From assembly GCF_031760065.1 (NCBI RefSeq), contig NZ_CP134500.1:2046001-2110000 (forward strand): a DNA stretch of 64,000 bases, given 5' to 3'. The position numbers were made by a program, and so were the translations under genes. Position 1 is the first letter of the stretch. The number at the start of each line of letters is the position of its first letter. This stretch comes from Streptomyces durocortorensis. Its GTDB lineage: Bacteria > Actinomycetota > Actinomycetes > Streptomycetales > Streptomycetaceae. The notes beneath the pieces are model-generated. The model was not told the DNA's origin, did not search any database, and saw nothing but the letters and a program-made list of their open reading frames with translations. Of the stretch, positions 1 to 8,090 are shown in pieces.

Positions 1-146
1 TCGTTGGGGGCCGAGGCCAGCAGGAAGGCGTCGGTGATCGACAGCACATCGCTGACGTCGTAGGCGATGATGTCGTGCGCGAGCCGGTCGGCGGCCGCCT
101 GAGCGGCGGCGTTGATGAGCTCGATGGAGCGGTCCGTGGCGGTCAC
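1..146 (-). CDS. rsfS: Ribosome silencing factor RsfS (5' part only)
   Basis: Only the first 48 codons lie in the window; the 3' end is beyond base 1. The reading frame starts at a GTG (complement of 144-146) and encodes VTATDRSIELINAAAQAAAD followed by a segment containing DVSDVLSITDAFLLASAPN, which matches the N-terminus of the RsfS/Iojap family (in the usual family the start is ...DLSxxxxxTDxFVIxSG). RsfS binds ribosomal protein L14 and blocks subunit joining. It lies downstream of nadD and the LCP-type gene on the same strand, the usual actinobacterial nadD-rsfS neighbourhood. The call rests on this short stretch plus context. Confidence 0.8.
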   Translation of the reverse strand, partial: MTATDRSIELINAAAQAAADRLAHDIIAYDVSDVLSITDAFLLASAPN

Positions 147-239
147 ATGCAGGCTTTCGTCGGCGGTCGGATACAACCTCTAGGGTCTCACGGACCGCCG
201 ACAGAGCTTTACTACGTTTCACCCGGAGCTTTGCCGCGC

Positions 240-285
240 TTCACCGGCCGACGTCCGAGGCCTCGGAGGAACGTCGGCCGGTGAA
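240..285 (-). terminator. Hairpin after the LCP-type gene
   Basis: Perfect 15-bp arms (240-254 and 271-285) enclose a 16-nt loop that is itself a short palindrome. The hairpin sits 10 bp past the stop of the LCP-type gene and upstream of rsfS, so it is probably a terminator or attenuator for minus-strand transcription. No T tract is evident, which is usual in Streptomyces. Confidence 0.65.
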
Positions 286-295
286 CCCGTAGCGG

Positions 296-2119
296 CTACT
301 TGATCTCGTAGTCCTGGCCGAGGACGGCGGACACGTCGGCGTTCGCGGCCGGCTCGCCCTTCTTCACGTCGTCGTCGGACAGCCCCAGGGTCTTGGCCAC
401 CTCGACGGCCTTCTCCTTGTCCTCGGCGGACCGGTAGAGCACGACGGAAGAGGACTCGGCCTCGGCCTTGCCGCTGTCCACGAAGGCGTAGCCGCCGTTG
501 ATCAGCTGGACCCGGGCCGCCTCTGCGGCCTTGTCGTCACCCGTGGCGTTGCGAACGGCGACCCGGAGGGGCGCACCCTCTTCGGGGGCCTTCACCGCAC
601 CGCCCAGGACGTCCTTGACGACGCTGCGGGTGGCCTCCTCGGTGAGCGTGCCGTCCTCCTGGACCGGCAGGAGGACCGTTTTGTAGTCGCCGACCTTGGC
701 ATGCGCGGCAAGCTTGGCGAGCGAGGCCCCGAGGTCCTTCTCGGGCAGCGACGGGTCGAGCACCTGGAGCAGCGTCTCGATGGTGATGGTCGCGGCCTTG
801 GGATCCCCGGAGATCTTGCGCAGCGTGGCCCGCATGACCTCGCCGAACCGCATCAGCTGCTTGGCCTCGGGCTCGCCCGGTGCGCGGTACGTGGCGTACG
901 CGACGGCCATCGGGCCGCTGAGCGTCTGCGCCTCGCCCTTGTTCACCAGGGGCGAGGCGCCCTTCTTGGTGTCGGGCACCTCGGTGTCGGTGTCGACCTC
1001 GATGTTGCCGACCAGCTCGACGAGGTTCTCCAGGTAGGGAGTGTCCAGCCGCCAGGTGCCGGTGATCCGGGTGCCCAGGAGGGTGTCGATCGCCTCCCGG
1101 GTGCCGGTCCTGCCGTCGTCGTCGACGGACTTGCCGAGCGTGGTGGTGGTCCCGTCGTCGCCCGCGACGGCGAGGGAGTTGGGCAGCAGAACGGTGGTGC
1201 CCTGCTTGGTGGTGGTGTTGTCGACGAGGAGCGCCGTGGAGGTGGCGCCCTTCTTGGTGTCGTGCAGGTGCACCACGATCATGTCGCGCTGCTGGGCTCC
1301 GGCGGCGACGGCCTTCTTGTCGTCCGGACCGGAGAGGCCGGGGATCATGTCGGCGGACCAGAGGTACCCGACTCCGCCGACGACCACGAGAACGGCCACG
1401 ACGATCAGGGCGATCATCCGGTTGCGGCCCTTGCGGCGCGCTTCCTCGCGCCGCTCGCTGCGGCTCTCGGTGAACTTCAGCCAGTCGATGACGTCTTCGG
1501 AGTCCTCGTCGGGCTCCTCGATGAACGAGAACTGCTCGGTTCGGTAGTCGGGAGCGGGCTTGCGCTGCCCCGGAACGGCCGCGTCGGCCTCCGCTTCGGC
1601 TTCCGCGGCTTCCGCTGTGTGCGACTGCGGGGCCTGCTCCGGCGCGGGGGCGGCGCCCTGCTGCGGGACGCTCCAGTGCTGACCGGTGTCGACCGCGGCG
1701 GGCTGCTGCCCGGCGGCGTAGCCGTATTCGGTGTAGGAGCCGTACCCGTACCCCTGCTCGGCGCCCTGTCCCTGCTGGGCCTGGCCCTGGTACGTCTGAC
1801 CCGGGTACGTCTGGCTCTGGTGCGTCTGGCTCTGGTGCGTCTGCTCCGGGTGCTGGCCCTGGTACTGGCCTGCGTAGGGGTCGTACGGGGGCTGCTGCTG
1901 GGGGTTGCCGTACGCGTCGTAGCCGTACCCCGCCTCGGGGGCCTGGTGCGCGTGGCCCTGCTCCTGGCCCTGGTGCGCGGCGTAGGGGTCGTACTGCTGC
2001 CCCTGCTGGTCGTACGGCTGCTGCGCCTGCTGCTGGTACACCGGCTGCCCGTAAGCGTCGTAGCCGATGACCTGCGGCTCCTGGTAATACGGATCGTACG
2101 GGTTCTGTCGGTCGTTCAC
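296..2119 (-). CDS. LCP-LytR_C family envelope protein (PdtA-like)
   Basis: A 607-residue protein. I chose the GTG at 2119 because GGAGAGGGG lies just upstream and the Q/Y/P-rich N-terminus begins there. Residues 1-165 are low complexity (Gln, Tyr, Pro, with short QTHQS/QTYPG repeats), 166-234 are acidic then basic, 235-255 form one membrane helix, about 280-440 resemble an LCP domain, and about 517-585 are a LytR_C domain. LCP proteins transfer glycopolymers from lipid carriers to peptidoglycan outside the membrane. The LCP part is degenerate: the expected RDT-type arginine motif is replaced by LPNSLAV near 311-317. It lies next to nadD, as does S. coelicolor SCO2578 (PdtA), reported as a polydiglycosylphosphate transferase; orthology is inferred from position and architecture. 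Confidence 0.75.
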   Translation of the reverse strand: MNDRQNPYDPYYQEPQVIGYDAYGQPVYQQQAQQPYDQQGQQYDPYAAHQGQEQGHAHQAPEAGYGYDAYGNPQQQPPYDPYAGQYQGQHPEQTHQSQTHQSQTYPGQTYQGQAQQGQGAEQGYGYGSYTEYGYAAGQQPAAVDTGQHWSVPQQGAAPAPEQAPQSHTAEAAEAEAEADAAVPGQRKPAPDYRTEQFSFIEEPDEDSEDVIDWLKFTESRSERREEARRKGRNRMIALIVVAVLVVVGGVGYLWSADMIPGLSGPDDKKAVAAGAQQRDMIVVHLHDTKKGATSTALLVDNTTTKQGTTVLLPNSLAVAGDDGTTTTLGKSVDDDGRTGTREAIDTLLGTRITGTWRLDTPYLENLVELVGNIEVDTDTEVPDTKKGASPLVNKGEAQTLSGPMAVAYATYRAPGEPEAKQLMRFGEVMRATLRKISGDPKAATITIETLLQVLDPSLPEKDLGASLAKLAAHAKVGDYKTVLLPVQEDGTLTEEATRSVVKDVLGGAVKAPEEGAPLRVAVRNATGDDKAAEAARVQLINGGYAFVDSGKAEAESSSVVLYRSAEDKEKAVEVAKTLGLSDDDVKKGEPAANADVSAVLGQDYEIK

Positions 2120-2138
2120 CGGTGCCCCTCTCCGTGGC

Positions 2139-2756
2139 TCATTCGCCGCGGTACAGCTGGCGCTTGTCGATGTAGCGGACCACGCCGTCCGGCACCAGGT
2201 ACCAGACCGGTTCCCCCTGCGCGACCCTCTCACGGCAGTCCGTGGACGAGATCGCCAGCGCGGGTACCTCCACGAGGGAGACACCGCCCTCGGGCAGCCC
2301 GTCGTCCGTGAGCACGTGACCCGGGCGGGTCACACCGATGAAGTGGGAGAGCGAGAACAGCTCCTCCGCGTCGCGCCAGGTGAGAATCTGGGAGAGCGCG
2401 TCGGCGCCGGTGATGAAGAAGAGGTCCGCGTCGCCGTGGACCTCGCGCAGGTCCCGCAGCGTATCGATGGTGTACGTCGGTCCGCCACGGTCGATGTCAC
2501 TGCGACTTACGGAGAACTGCGGGTTGGACGCGGTGGCGATGACCGTCATCAGATAGCGGTCCTCGGCCGGGGAGACCTTCTTGTGGCTCTTCTGCCACGG
2601 CTGCCCGGTCGGAACGAAGACGACCTCGTCCAGATGGAACTGGGCGGCCACTTCACTGGCCGCCACCAGGTGTCCATGATGGATCGGGTCGAATGTCCCG
2701 CCCATGACGCCGAGCCGGCGCTTGCCGGGGCCGGTAGGCACTTCCTGCTCTCCCAT
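2139..2756 (-). CDS. nadD: Nicotinate-nucleotide adenylyltransferase
   Basis: About 205 residues beginning [20 protein letters not shown]. NadD transfers AMP from ATP to nicotinate mononucleotide to give deamido-NAD in the cytoplasmic NAD pathway. The nucleotidyltransferase signature [12 protein letters not shown] (with the HxGH motif) is at residues 18-29, and the second family motif appears as ISSTDCR near the C-terminus. Length fits the family. The ATG at 2756 is preferred over upstream in-frame starts because conserved sequence begins only a few residues later; its ribosome site is weak. It is followed after 19 bp by the LCP-type gene on the same strand, so the two probably form one transcript. 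Confidence 0.93.
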   Translation of the reverse strand: MGEQEVPTGPGKRRLGVMGGTFDPIHHGHLVAASEVAAQFHLDEVVFVPTGQPWQKSHKKVSPAEDRYLMTVIATASNPQFSVSRSDIDRGGPTYTIDTLRDLREVHGDADLFFITGADALSQILTWRDAEELFSLSHFIGVTRPGHVLTDDGLPEGGVSLVEVPALAISSTDCRERVAQGEPVWYLVPDGVVRYIDKRQLYRGE

Positions 2757-2809
2757 GCGTGCAGAGCCTACTGGCACAGCTGTACGCCTCTGACTCAGCG
2801 GTCTCAGAC

Positions 2810-2974
2810 TCAGCGGTCGCGGTTGAAGCGGGTGGTGACCCACAGCAGGAACATCAGCGCGAGGAAGGCGCCGGCGCCGATGAGGTAGGGGTTGAGGCTT
2901 TCGTGGTTGCCACCGCCCTCGCCGCCCCCGGAGGCGATGGTGACCAGCTGGTGTGCGGTGCTCGTGAGGCTCAT
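2810..2974 (-). CDS. 54-residue single-pass membrane protein
   Basis: A short gene encoding [20 protein letters not shown], then [10 protein letters not shown], one hydrophobic helix (about residues 31-47, [17 protein letters not shown]) and a basic tail RFNRDR. An ATG start, no cysteines, and a Gly-rich extracytoplasmic N-terminus. It lies between nadD and a second tiny membrane protein on the same strand; S. coelicolor has small membrane-protein genes at the equivalent place. I do not recognise a function. The topology (N out, C in) is predicted from the positive-inside rule. Confidence 0.75.
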   Translation of the reverse strand: MSLTSTAHQLVTIASGGGEGGGNHESLNPYLIGAGAFLALMFLLWVTTRFNRDR

Positions 2975-3058
2975 CTTCGGCAGGACCTATCGATCGTGAA
3001 TCGGAAGGAAGACGTCGGGCACATCGTATGCGGGCCCCCCGGGCACGCTCACGCCGAC

Positions 3059-3211
3059 TCAGTCGTTGTTGTCATCGTTGCGGTATCCGCGCAGCAGGAA
3101 CCAGGCCAGGAGCACCGCTCCGAGGATCGCGACGAGCAGCACGATCCTCAGGGTGCTGCCGGGTCCCTGCTCCTCGGACGCGGCGGCGAGCAGTACGGCG
3201 GTGTGCGGCAT
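3059..3211 (-). CDS. 50-residue single-pass membrane protein
   Basis: Encodes [20 protein letters not shown], then one membrane helix (about residues 22-40, [19 protein letters not shown]) and a polar tail [10 protein letters not shown]. Start ATG is the complement of 3209-3211. It is divergent from the M48 peptidase gene and 84 bp upstream of the 54-residue gene, with the same layout: a short N-terminal segment, one helix and an Arg/Asn/Asp tail. No function is recognised. The pair may be co-transcribed towards nadD. Confidence 0.7.
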   Translation of the reverse strand: MPHTAVLLAAASEEQGPGSTLRIVLLVAILGAVLLAWFLLRGYRNDDNND

Positions 3212-3229
3212 TTCGGGCGCTCCTCAAAG

Positions 3230-3238
3230 TTATCCACA
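3230..3238 (+). promoter_or_regulatory. DnaA-box-like 9-mer
   Basis: TTATCCACA occurs in the divergent region between the 50-residue protein gene and the M48 peptidase gene. It is identical to the E. coli consensus DnaA box and one base off the Streptomyces form TTGTCCACA. A single box could be chance or a DnaA-responsive regulatory site. No cluster of boxes is seen, so this is not an origin. Confidence 0.3.
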
Positions 3239-3322
3239 GCCCCCCGCACACCGTAGCGCCAGCGCATAGGCTGGTTTTTGTCCGGGGGACGAGCAACGTC
3301 TCGTACGAACAGGGGGCCATCC

Positions 3323-4441
3323 ATGACCGACAACAGTCACGAGAACGTGCCGAGCAGGCAGCGCAGGCGATTTGCCGGGATCTCCTCCCGGGCCTACGAG
3401 CACCCCGCCGACCGCTCGGCCCTGGTGGCCCTGCGCAAGCTGACCGGGTTCGACACCGTGTTCAAGGCGCTCAGCGGGCTGCTCCCGGAGCGCAGCCTGC
3501 GGCTGCTGTTCCTCTCCGACTCCGTCCGGGTGAGCGAAGCGCAGTTCACCCACCTCAACGACATGCTGCGGGACGCCTGTTACATCCTGGACCTGGAGAA
3601 GGTCCCGCCGATGTACGTCAAGCAGGACCCGCAGCCCAACGCCATGTGCATCGGTCTTGACGAACCGATCATCGTGGTCACCACCGGCCTGGTCGAGCTG
3701 CTCGACGAGGAGGAGATGCGGGCGGTGGTGGGCCACGAGGTGGGCCACGCGCTCTCTGGTCACTCGGTGTACCGGACGATACTGCTCTTCCTCACCAATC
3801 TGGCCGTGAAGGTCGCCTGGATCCCGCTGGGCAATGTCGCGATCATGGCGATAGTGACGGCGCTGCGCGAGTGGTTCCGCAAGTCGGAGCTGTCCGCGGA
3901 CCGGGCCGGGCTCCTGGTGGGCCAGGACACCAAGGCCTCGATGCGCGGCCTGATGAAGATCGCCGGCGGCAATCACCTCCACGAGATGAACGTGGACGCC
4001 TTCCTCGCCCAGGCCGACGAGTACGAGAAGGCCGGAGACCTGCGCGACTCCGTCCTCAAGATCCTCAATGTGCTGCCCCGGACACACCCGTTCACCGCGG
4101 TGCGGGCCGCCGAGCTGAAGAAGTGGTCGGAGAGCCGCGACTTCCAGCGGATCATGGACGGCCACTACCCGCGCCGCGAGGAGGACAAGGACACCTCGGT
4201 GACGGACTCGTTCCGGGAGTCCGCCTCGCACTACGCCGACACGGTGCGCACCAGCAAGGACCCGCTGATGAAGCTGGTCGGCGACATCGCCGGAGGCGCC
4301 GGGGACCTGGGCGGCAAGCTGCGCGACAAGTTCACCGGCGCCGCGGGCGGAGGCACGAAGGGCGGGGCGCAGGGCCCGGCCGGGGGCTCCGCCACGGGCG
4401 AGAAGGGCACATCCGGCCGCCCTCAGGACCCGGAGGACTGA
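3323..4441 (+). CDS. M48 family membrane-associated zinc metallopeptidase
   Basis: 372 residues from ATG 3323, preceded by AGGGGG. The zinc-binding motif HEVGH lies at about residue 137 (GHEVGHALSGHS), followed by a hydrophobic region with two probable membrane segments (about 150-185), and the third metal ligand in SELSADRAG near residue 192. This pattern is the M48 (HtpX/Ste24-like) peptidase family, which cleaves membrane or secreted proteins. The N-terminus is basic (RQRRRFAG) and the C-terminal 60 residues are Gly/Lys-rich and disordered. It is the only plus-strand gene in this part of the window and converges with the 383-residue membrane-protein gene, with 22 bp between stops. The substrate is unknown. 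Confidence 0.88.
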   Translation: MTDNSHENVPSRQRRRFAGISSRAYEHPADRSALVALRKLTGFDTVFKALSGLLPERSLRLLFLSDSVRVSEAQFTHLNDMLRDACYILDLEKVPPMYVKQDPQPNAMCIGLDEPIIVVTTGLVELLDEEEMRAVVGHEVGHALSGHSVYRTILLFLTNLAVKVAWIPLGNVAIMAIVTALREWFRKSELSADRAGLLVGQDTKASMRGLMKIAGGNHLHEMNVDAFLAQADEYEKAGDLRDSVLKILNVLPRTHPFTAVRAAELKKWSESRDFQRIMDGHYPRREEDKDTSVTDSFRESASHYADTVRTSKDPLMKLVGDIAGGAGDLGGKLRDKFTGAAGGGTKGGAQGPAGGSATGEKGTSGRPQDPED

Positions 4442-4463
4442 GGGCCTGAGGACCGGGGCCTGA

Positions 4464-5615
4464 CTACTGCGAGGGGCTGCTCGGGGAGCTCCGGCCGGCC
4501 GCCGAGTCCGTCGGGGTCGTCGTGGCTGCCGCCGAGGCCGTCGGGGAGCTGACGGCCGCCAGGGTCCCGCACAGCGCCGCCGTGGGCCGGCCCGTGGCAT
4601 ACGGGTCGGTGGCGGCGGGCCCGCGGTCGTCCGCCCGCTCCCCGGCGAGAAGCGGGCGGAGCGTCCCGGCCGCATCGGCCGAGCATGAGTGCGGCCCGGC
4701 CTGGACGTAGGCGGTGCGCAGCTCCAGCCGGTGCAGCCGCAGATCCTCCCGGTCGAAGCGGAAGTGCAGCTCGCGACGCACGGTGAACAGGGAGGCGCCG
4801 TCCTCCCCGTGGGGTCCGTCGGCCGGGCGCACGGCGTAGGTGAACGTGTGGTCCGAGACGACCCCCAGTGCGCCCGTTCCCTCCTCCTCGTAGCGGAGCG
4901 TGCCCTGGACCCGGACGTGCGGGTCCGCGAGTTCCACGTGGGCCGGGTCGAAGCGCACCAGCCAGCCGGTGGCGGCGTTCCGCCCGTCGTCCGCCGGGGT
5001 GCTCAGGCTCTGTTCGAACTGGGCCCGCTGGTCGGGGGCGAGGAGGTGCTCGACGGGCCTGCGGACATCGCCGGTGAGGACGTCGGGGTTCAGGGAGGAC
5101 TCCACCAGGTAGTCCTTGACCGTGGCGAGAGCGGCGGTGATCTGGCTGTCGGAGAAGTTCCGCGTACGCCGCACGGCGGGGAAGTTGATCCCTTCCGCGC
5201 CGGTGCGGAGACCGGCGACCGGCTCGGACGCGTACAGCCGCTCGGGGGAGCCGCCGGGGACGGCCCCCGGAGGGGCGAGGGGGACGACAGTGGTCCTCAG
5301 GGGTTCGGCCCGTCGGGTGGGCGGCTGGGGGTAGGGGCTGCGGAAGCCTATGTAGACGGCGAGGGCGAAGGCCAGGGCAATCAGGACGATCAGCGCTATG
5401 GCGGTCCGGGAGCCGCCTCCGCTGCGGAGGGCGGCCGGTGGCTCGGGCAGGGCGCGCACCGCGCGGGCGTGCTCGCCCATCCGCTCCTGGGCCGAGAACT
5501 CCTGCATCCGGGCAGCCTGGACGAACGATTCGTCGAAGACGAGGGAGCGGTATTCGTCCTCGCCGCCCGCGGGGTTCTCGGGCGGGCCGTCCGGCGGTTC
5601 TGAGCGGCCTGTCAT
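4464..5615 (-). CDS. Single-pass membrane protein with VFDESFV motif
   Basis: 383 residues from the ATG at 5615. The cytosolic N-terminus carries a motif around residues 24-45 (LVFDESFVQAARMQEFSAQE), then a Pro/Gly-rich linker, a membrane helix near 72-91 (AIALIVLIALAFALAVYIGF) and a large extracytoplasmic part of about 290 residues with no recognised domain, ending in a Thr/Ser/Pro/Ala-rich tail. The same VFDExFVxAA motif occurs in the next gene downstream (5954-6550 is upstream in transcription). In S. coelicolor, genes at this position (SCO2583/SCO2584) sit beside the spore-wall glycopolymer cluster, and SCO2584 has been linked to the MreB spore-wall complex. No enzyme motif is visible. 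Confidence 0.75.
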   Translation of the reverse strand: MTGRSEPPDGPPENPAGGEDEYRSLVFDESFVQAARMQEFSAQERMGEHARAVRALPEPPAALRSGGGSRTAIALIVLIALAFALAVYIGFRSPYPQPPTRRAEPLRTTVVPLAPPGAVPGGSPERLYASEPVAGLRTGAEGINFPAVRRTRNFSDSQITAALATVKDYLVESSLNPDVLTGDVRRPVEHLLAPDQRAQFEQSLSTPADDGRNAATGWLVRFDPAHVELADPHVRVQGTLRYEEEGTGALGVVSDHTFTYAVRPADGPHGEDGASLFTVRRELHFRFDREDLRLHRLELRTAYVQAGPHSCSADAAGTLRPLLAGERADDRGPAATDPYATGRPTAALCGTLAAVSSPTASAAATTTPTDSAAGRSSPSSPSQ

Positions 5616-5953
5616 GACTTCTCTCCCGATCTCCACACCGGTCGGTTCGGTGCGCAACGGTCTGCTTCGGACGAGCGGTGTCCGGCAAGCGAGAAGCCCC
5701 CCTGGGAACGAGGGGTCACATCTTGAGGGTAGGTCGATTGCCGCGTGCGTAAACGCGGAGAGCTGGGGGAGCTGCCGGTGCGGGCACCGGCGAACGGGTG
5801 ACGGGAGGGCCGGGCGAGGACCCGGAACCGGGCCGTGGCACACGGAGGGCGAGGGACGAAGCGAACAGCTGCCGATACCGGCGTACGGGGGTTACGACAG
5901 CCGGGCGAACGGCTGCCGGAACGCACCGGCACGAGGGCCCTGCTTCCGAGCGG
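5616..5953. other. Intergenic region, 338 bp
   Basis: No convincing gene was found on either strand; short open frames here have Arg/Pro-rich, unstructured composition. The end near 5616-5640 should contain the ribosome site and promoter of the 383-residue membrane protein. A C-rich/G-rich complementary pair near 5697-5714 is too short to call a terminator. Confidence 0.5.
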
Positions 5954-6550
5954 TCAGGGGAGGCCGGGTTCGGCCGAGACCGCTGGCCGGGAGTGGTCGG
6001 CGGAGGCCGAGGGGGCGGCTCCGGGCTTGTCGACGCCGCTGGTGACGGGGGGCGGCACCTGGTCCTGGCGATTGGCCGACGCGCCCCGGTAGACGGCGCT
6101 GAAGGCGAGGGCGACCATGCCGATGCCCATCATCAGCGCCAGCAGCCAGGCGACGGGACGGTGCCAGCGGGCGGAGTTGCGGTAGGGCCGCAGGGAGCCG
6201 CCGTGGCGGCCGTAGGGGCCCGGGGCGGTGGCGTCGTGCCCGTCGCCGTGGTCCGGGTCGTAGTCGAGGTCCTGCGGGTCGTGGTAGCCGCGGGGGCGGC
6301 CGTAGGGTCCGTGCTCGTCGTAACGGTCGTCGTCGGGGCGGCGGCTGCGGCGGGCGCGGGCCGCATCGGCCTCGGCGCGGGCCTCGGCGGCGGCGAGCAG
6401 GCGCTCCACGGCGGTGGGCTCGTGGACGGCCGCGGCCCGGACGAAGTCCTCGTCGAACACCACGGTGGCGAAATCCTCGTCCGCGCCCCCGCGGTCGTCG
6501 TCGGGCTCCCAGCCGTCCGGGAACGGCTTGCCCCCCACGTCGTCCGGCAC
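5954..6550 (-). CDS. Single-pass membrane protein with VFDEDFV motif
   Basis: 198 residues. The N-terminal acidic region is followed by VVFDEDFVRAAAVHEPTAVE (about residues 28-47) and an Ala/Glu/Arg helix, then a long Asp/Tyr/Arg/Gly-rich linker (about 70-120), one membrane helix (about 138-160) and a short extracytoplasmic tail. The motif is shared with the neighbouring 383-residue protein. Together they look like a pair of membrane proteins using one cytosolic docking element. Positionally equivalent to S. coelicolor SCO2584, reported to affect sporulation; that equivalence is inference. It is 157 bp downstream of proA on the same strand and may be read from the pro region or its own promoter. 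Confidence 0.75.
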   Translation of the reverse strand: MPDDVGGKPFPDGWEPDDDRGGADEDFATVVFDEDFVRAAAVHEPTAVERLLAAAEARAEADAARARRSRRPDDDRYDEHGPYGRPRGYHDPQDLDYDPDHGDGHDATAPGPYGRHGGSLRPYRNSARWHRPVAWLLALMMGIGMVALAFSAVYRGASANRQDQVPPPVTSGVDKPGAAPSASADHSRPAVSAEPGLP

Positions 6551-6707
6551 GGATTCAGCGTAGCCCTGTCGGGACCTTTTCGGCAGGGACCCCGCGAACT
6601 CCCCCGGTCGGGGGGAGGGGAACGCGCGGCCGGGCTCAGCGGCCGCGCCCGCCCCGGCCGGGGCGGGCGGGAGCGCCCGCGAGCCCGCATGATCCGAACG
6701 ACAGGCC

Positions 6708-7991
6708 CTAACGGACGTGGCCGTCGCCGGTGACGATGTACTTCGTCGAGGTCAGCTCCGGCAGGCCCATCGGGCCCCGGGCGTGCAGCTTCTGCGTGGA
6801 GATGCCGATCTCAGCGCCGAAGCCGAACTGCCCGCCGTCCGTGAAGCGCGTGGAGGCATTCACGGCGACCGTCGTCGAATCGACCAGTTGGGTGAACCGG
6901 CGGGCGGCCGCCTGGGAGGTCGTGACGATCGCCTCGGTGTGGCCGGAGGACCAGAGGCGGATGTGCGCGACCGCGGCGTCCAGGGAGTCGACGACCGCCG
7001 CCGCGATGTCGTACGAGAGGTATTCGGTCTCCCAGTCCTCCGTCGTCGCCGCGACCACGGTGGCCTTGGTGCCCTCCGCCCGGGCGAGGACGTGCTCGTC
7101 GCCGTGGACGGTGACCCCGGCCTCGGCCAGCGCGTCCAGGGCGAGCGGCAGGAAGGTGTCGGCGATGTCCTTGTGGACGAGCAGGGTCTCGGCCGCGTTG
7201 CAGACGCTGGGGCGCTGCGCCTTGGAGTTGATCAGGATGTCGACGGCCATGGCGAGGTCCGTCTGCGCGTCGACGTAGACGTGGCAGTTGCCGGTGCCGG
7301 TCTCGATGACGGGGACGGTGGACTCCTCGACGACCGTGCGGATCAGCGAGGCGCCGCCGCGCGGGATGAGGACGTCGACCAGACCGCGGGCCCGCATCAG
7401 CTCGCGTACGGAGTCACGGCTCTCGCCCGGGACGAGCTGGACCGCGTCGGCGGGGAGGCCCGAGCCGCCCACCGCGTCGCGCAGGACCCGGACGAGGGCG
7501 GTGTTGGAGGCGTAGGCGGAGGCGGAGCCGCGCAGCAGGACCGCGTTGCCGGACTTCAGGCAGAGGGCGGCGGCGTCGACGGTGACGTTGGGACGGGCCT
7601 CGTAGATGATGCCGACCACGCCGAGCGGGACCCGCACCTGGCGCAGGTCGATGCCGTTGGGCAGGGTCGAGCCGCGCACCACTTCACCGACCGGGTCGGG
7701 CAGGGCCGCCACGTCCCGGACGTCCGCGGCGATGGCGCGGATGCGTTCCGGGGTGAGGGTGAGGCGGTCGATGATGCCTTCGCTCGTCCCGGCCTCGCGG
7801 GCGCGCTCGACGTCCTTCGCGTTGGCCTCGACGATCTCGCTCGTCCGCACTTCGAGGGCGTCGGCGATGGCAAGCAGGGCGTCGTCCTTGGCCGCACGCG
7901 GCAGTGGCGCGATGTCGGCGGCGGCCGCGCGGGCCCGGTAGGCGGTCTGCGCGACCGGGGAGAGGTTGTCGTAGGGCGAGAGCGTGGTCAT
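6708..7991 (-). CDS. proA: Gamma-glutamyl phosphate reductase
   Basis: 427 residues, the normal family length. ProA reduces gamma-glutamyl phosphate with NADPH to glutamate-5-semialdehyde, the second step of proline synthesis. It is an aldehyde-dehydrogenase-like enzyme: the catalytic cysteine lies in [12 protein letters not shown] near residue 262, and [12 protein letters not shown] fits the cofactor-binding region. The N-terminus [20 protein letters not shown] fits homologues, so the ATG at 7991 is accepted, although its Shine-Dalgarno sequence is weak and lies within an 11-bp hairpin. proB is upstream, separated by one small gene. Confidence 0.96.
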   Translation of the reverse strand: MTTLSPYDNLSPVAQTAYRARAAAADIAPLPRAAKDDALLAIADALEVRTSEIVEANAKDVERAREAGTSEGIIDRLTLTPERIRAIAADVRDVAALPDPVGEVVRGSTLPNGIDLRQVRVPLGVVGIIYEARPNVTVDAAALCLKSGNAVLLRGSASAYASNTALVRVLRDAVGGSGLPADAVQLVPGESRDSVRELMRARGLVDVLIPRGGASLIRTVVEESTVPVIETGTGNCHVYVDAQTDLAMAVDILINSKAQRPSVCNAAETLLVHKDIADTFLPLALDALAEAGVTVHGDEHVLARAEGTKATVVAATTEDWETEYLSYDIAAAVVDSLDAAVAHIRLWSSGHTEAIVTTSQAAARRFTQLVDSTTVAVNASTRFTDGGQFGFGAEIGISTQKLHARGPMGLPELTSTKYIVTGDGHVR

Positions 7992-8021
7992 GCCCGCAGA
8001 GTAATGCGCGCTCTGCGGGCA
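7991..8021 (-). promoter_or_regulatory. proA: Hairpin abutting the proA start codon
   Basis: Perfect 11-bp arms, 7991-8001 and 8011-8021, with a 9-nt loop. In the mRNA the 3' arm ends at the first base of the proA AUG, so the ribosome-binding region is inside the stem. This could limit proA translation, or be an intercistronic attenuator or processing site. Confidence 0.5.
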
Positions 8022-8070
8022 TCCGTCACGTATCCCGTGATGCGAGACGGCCGACCCGAGGGGCGGACGT

Positions 8071-8090
8071 CCCCCGGAGCACCCCGGGGG
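8071..8090 (-). terminator. Short hairpin after the proBA intervening gene
   Basis: CCCCCGG (8071-8077) and CCGGGGG (8084-8090) can form a 7-bp GC stem with a 6-nt loop directly after the stop of the 163-residue gene. It may attenuate read-through into proA. Confidence 0.35.
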
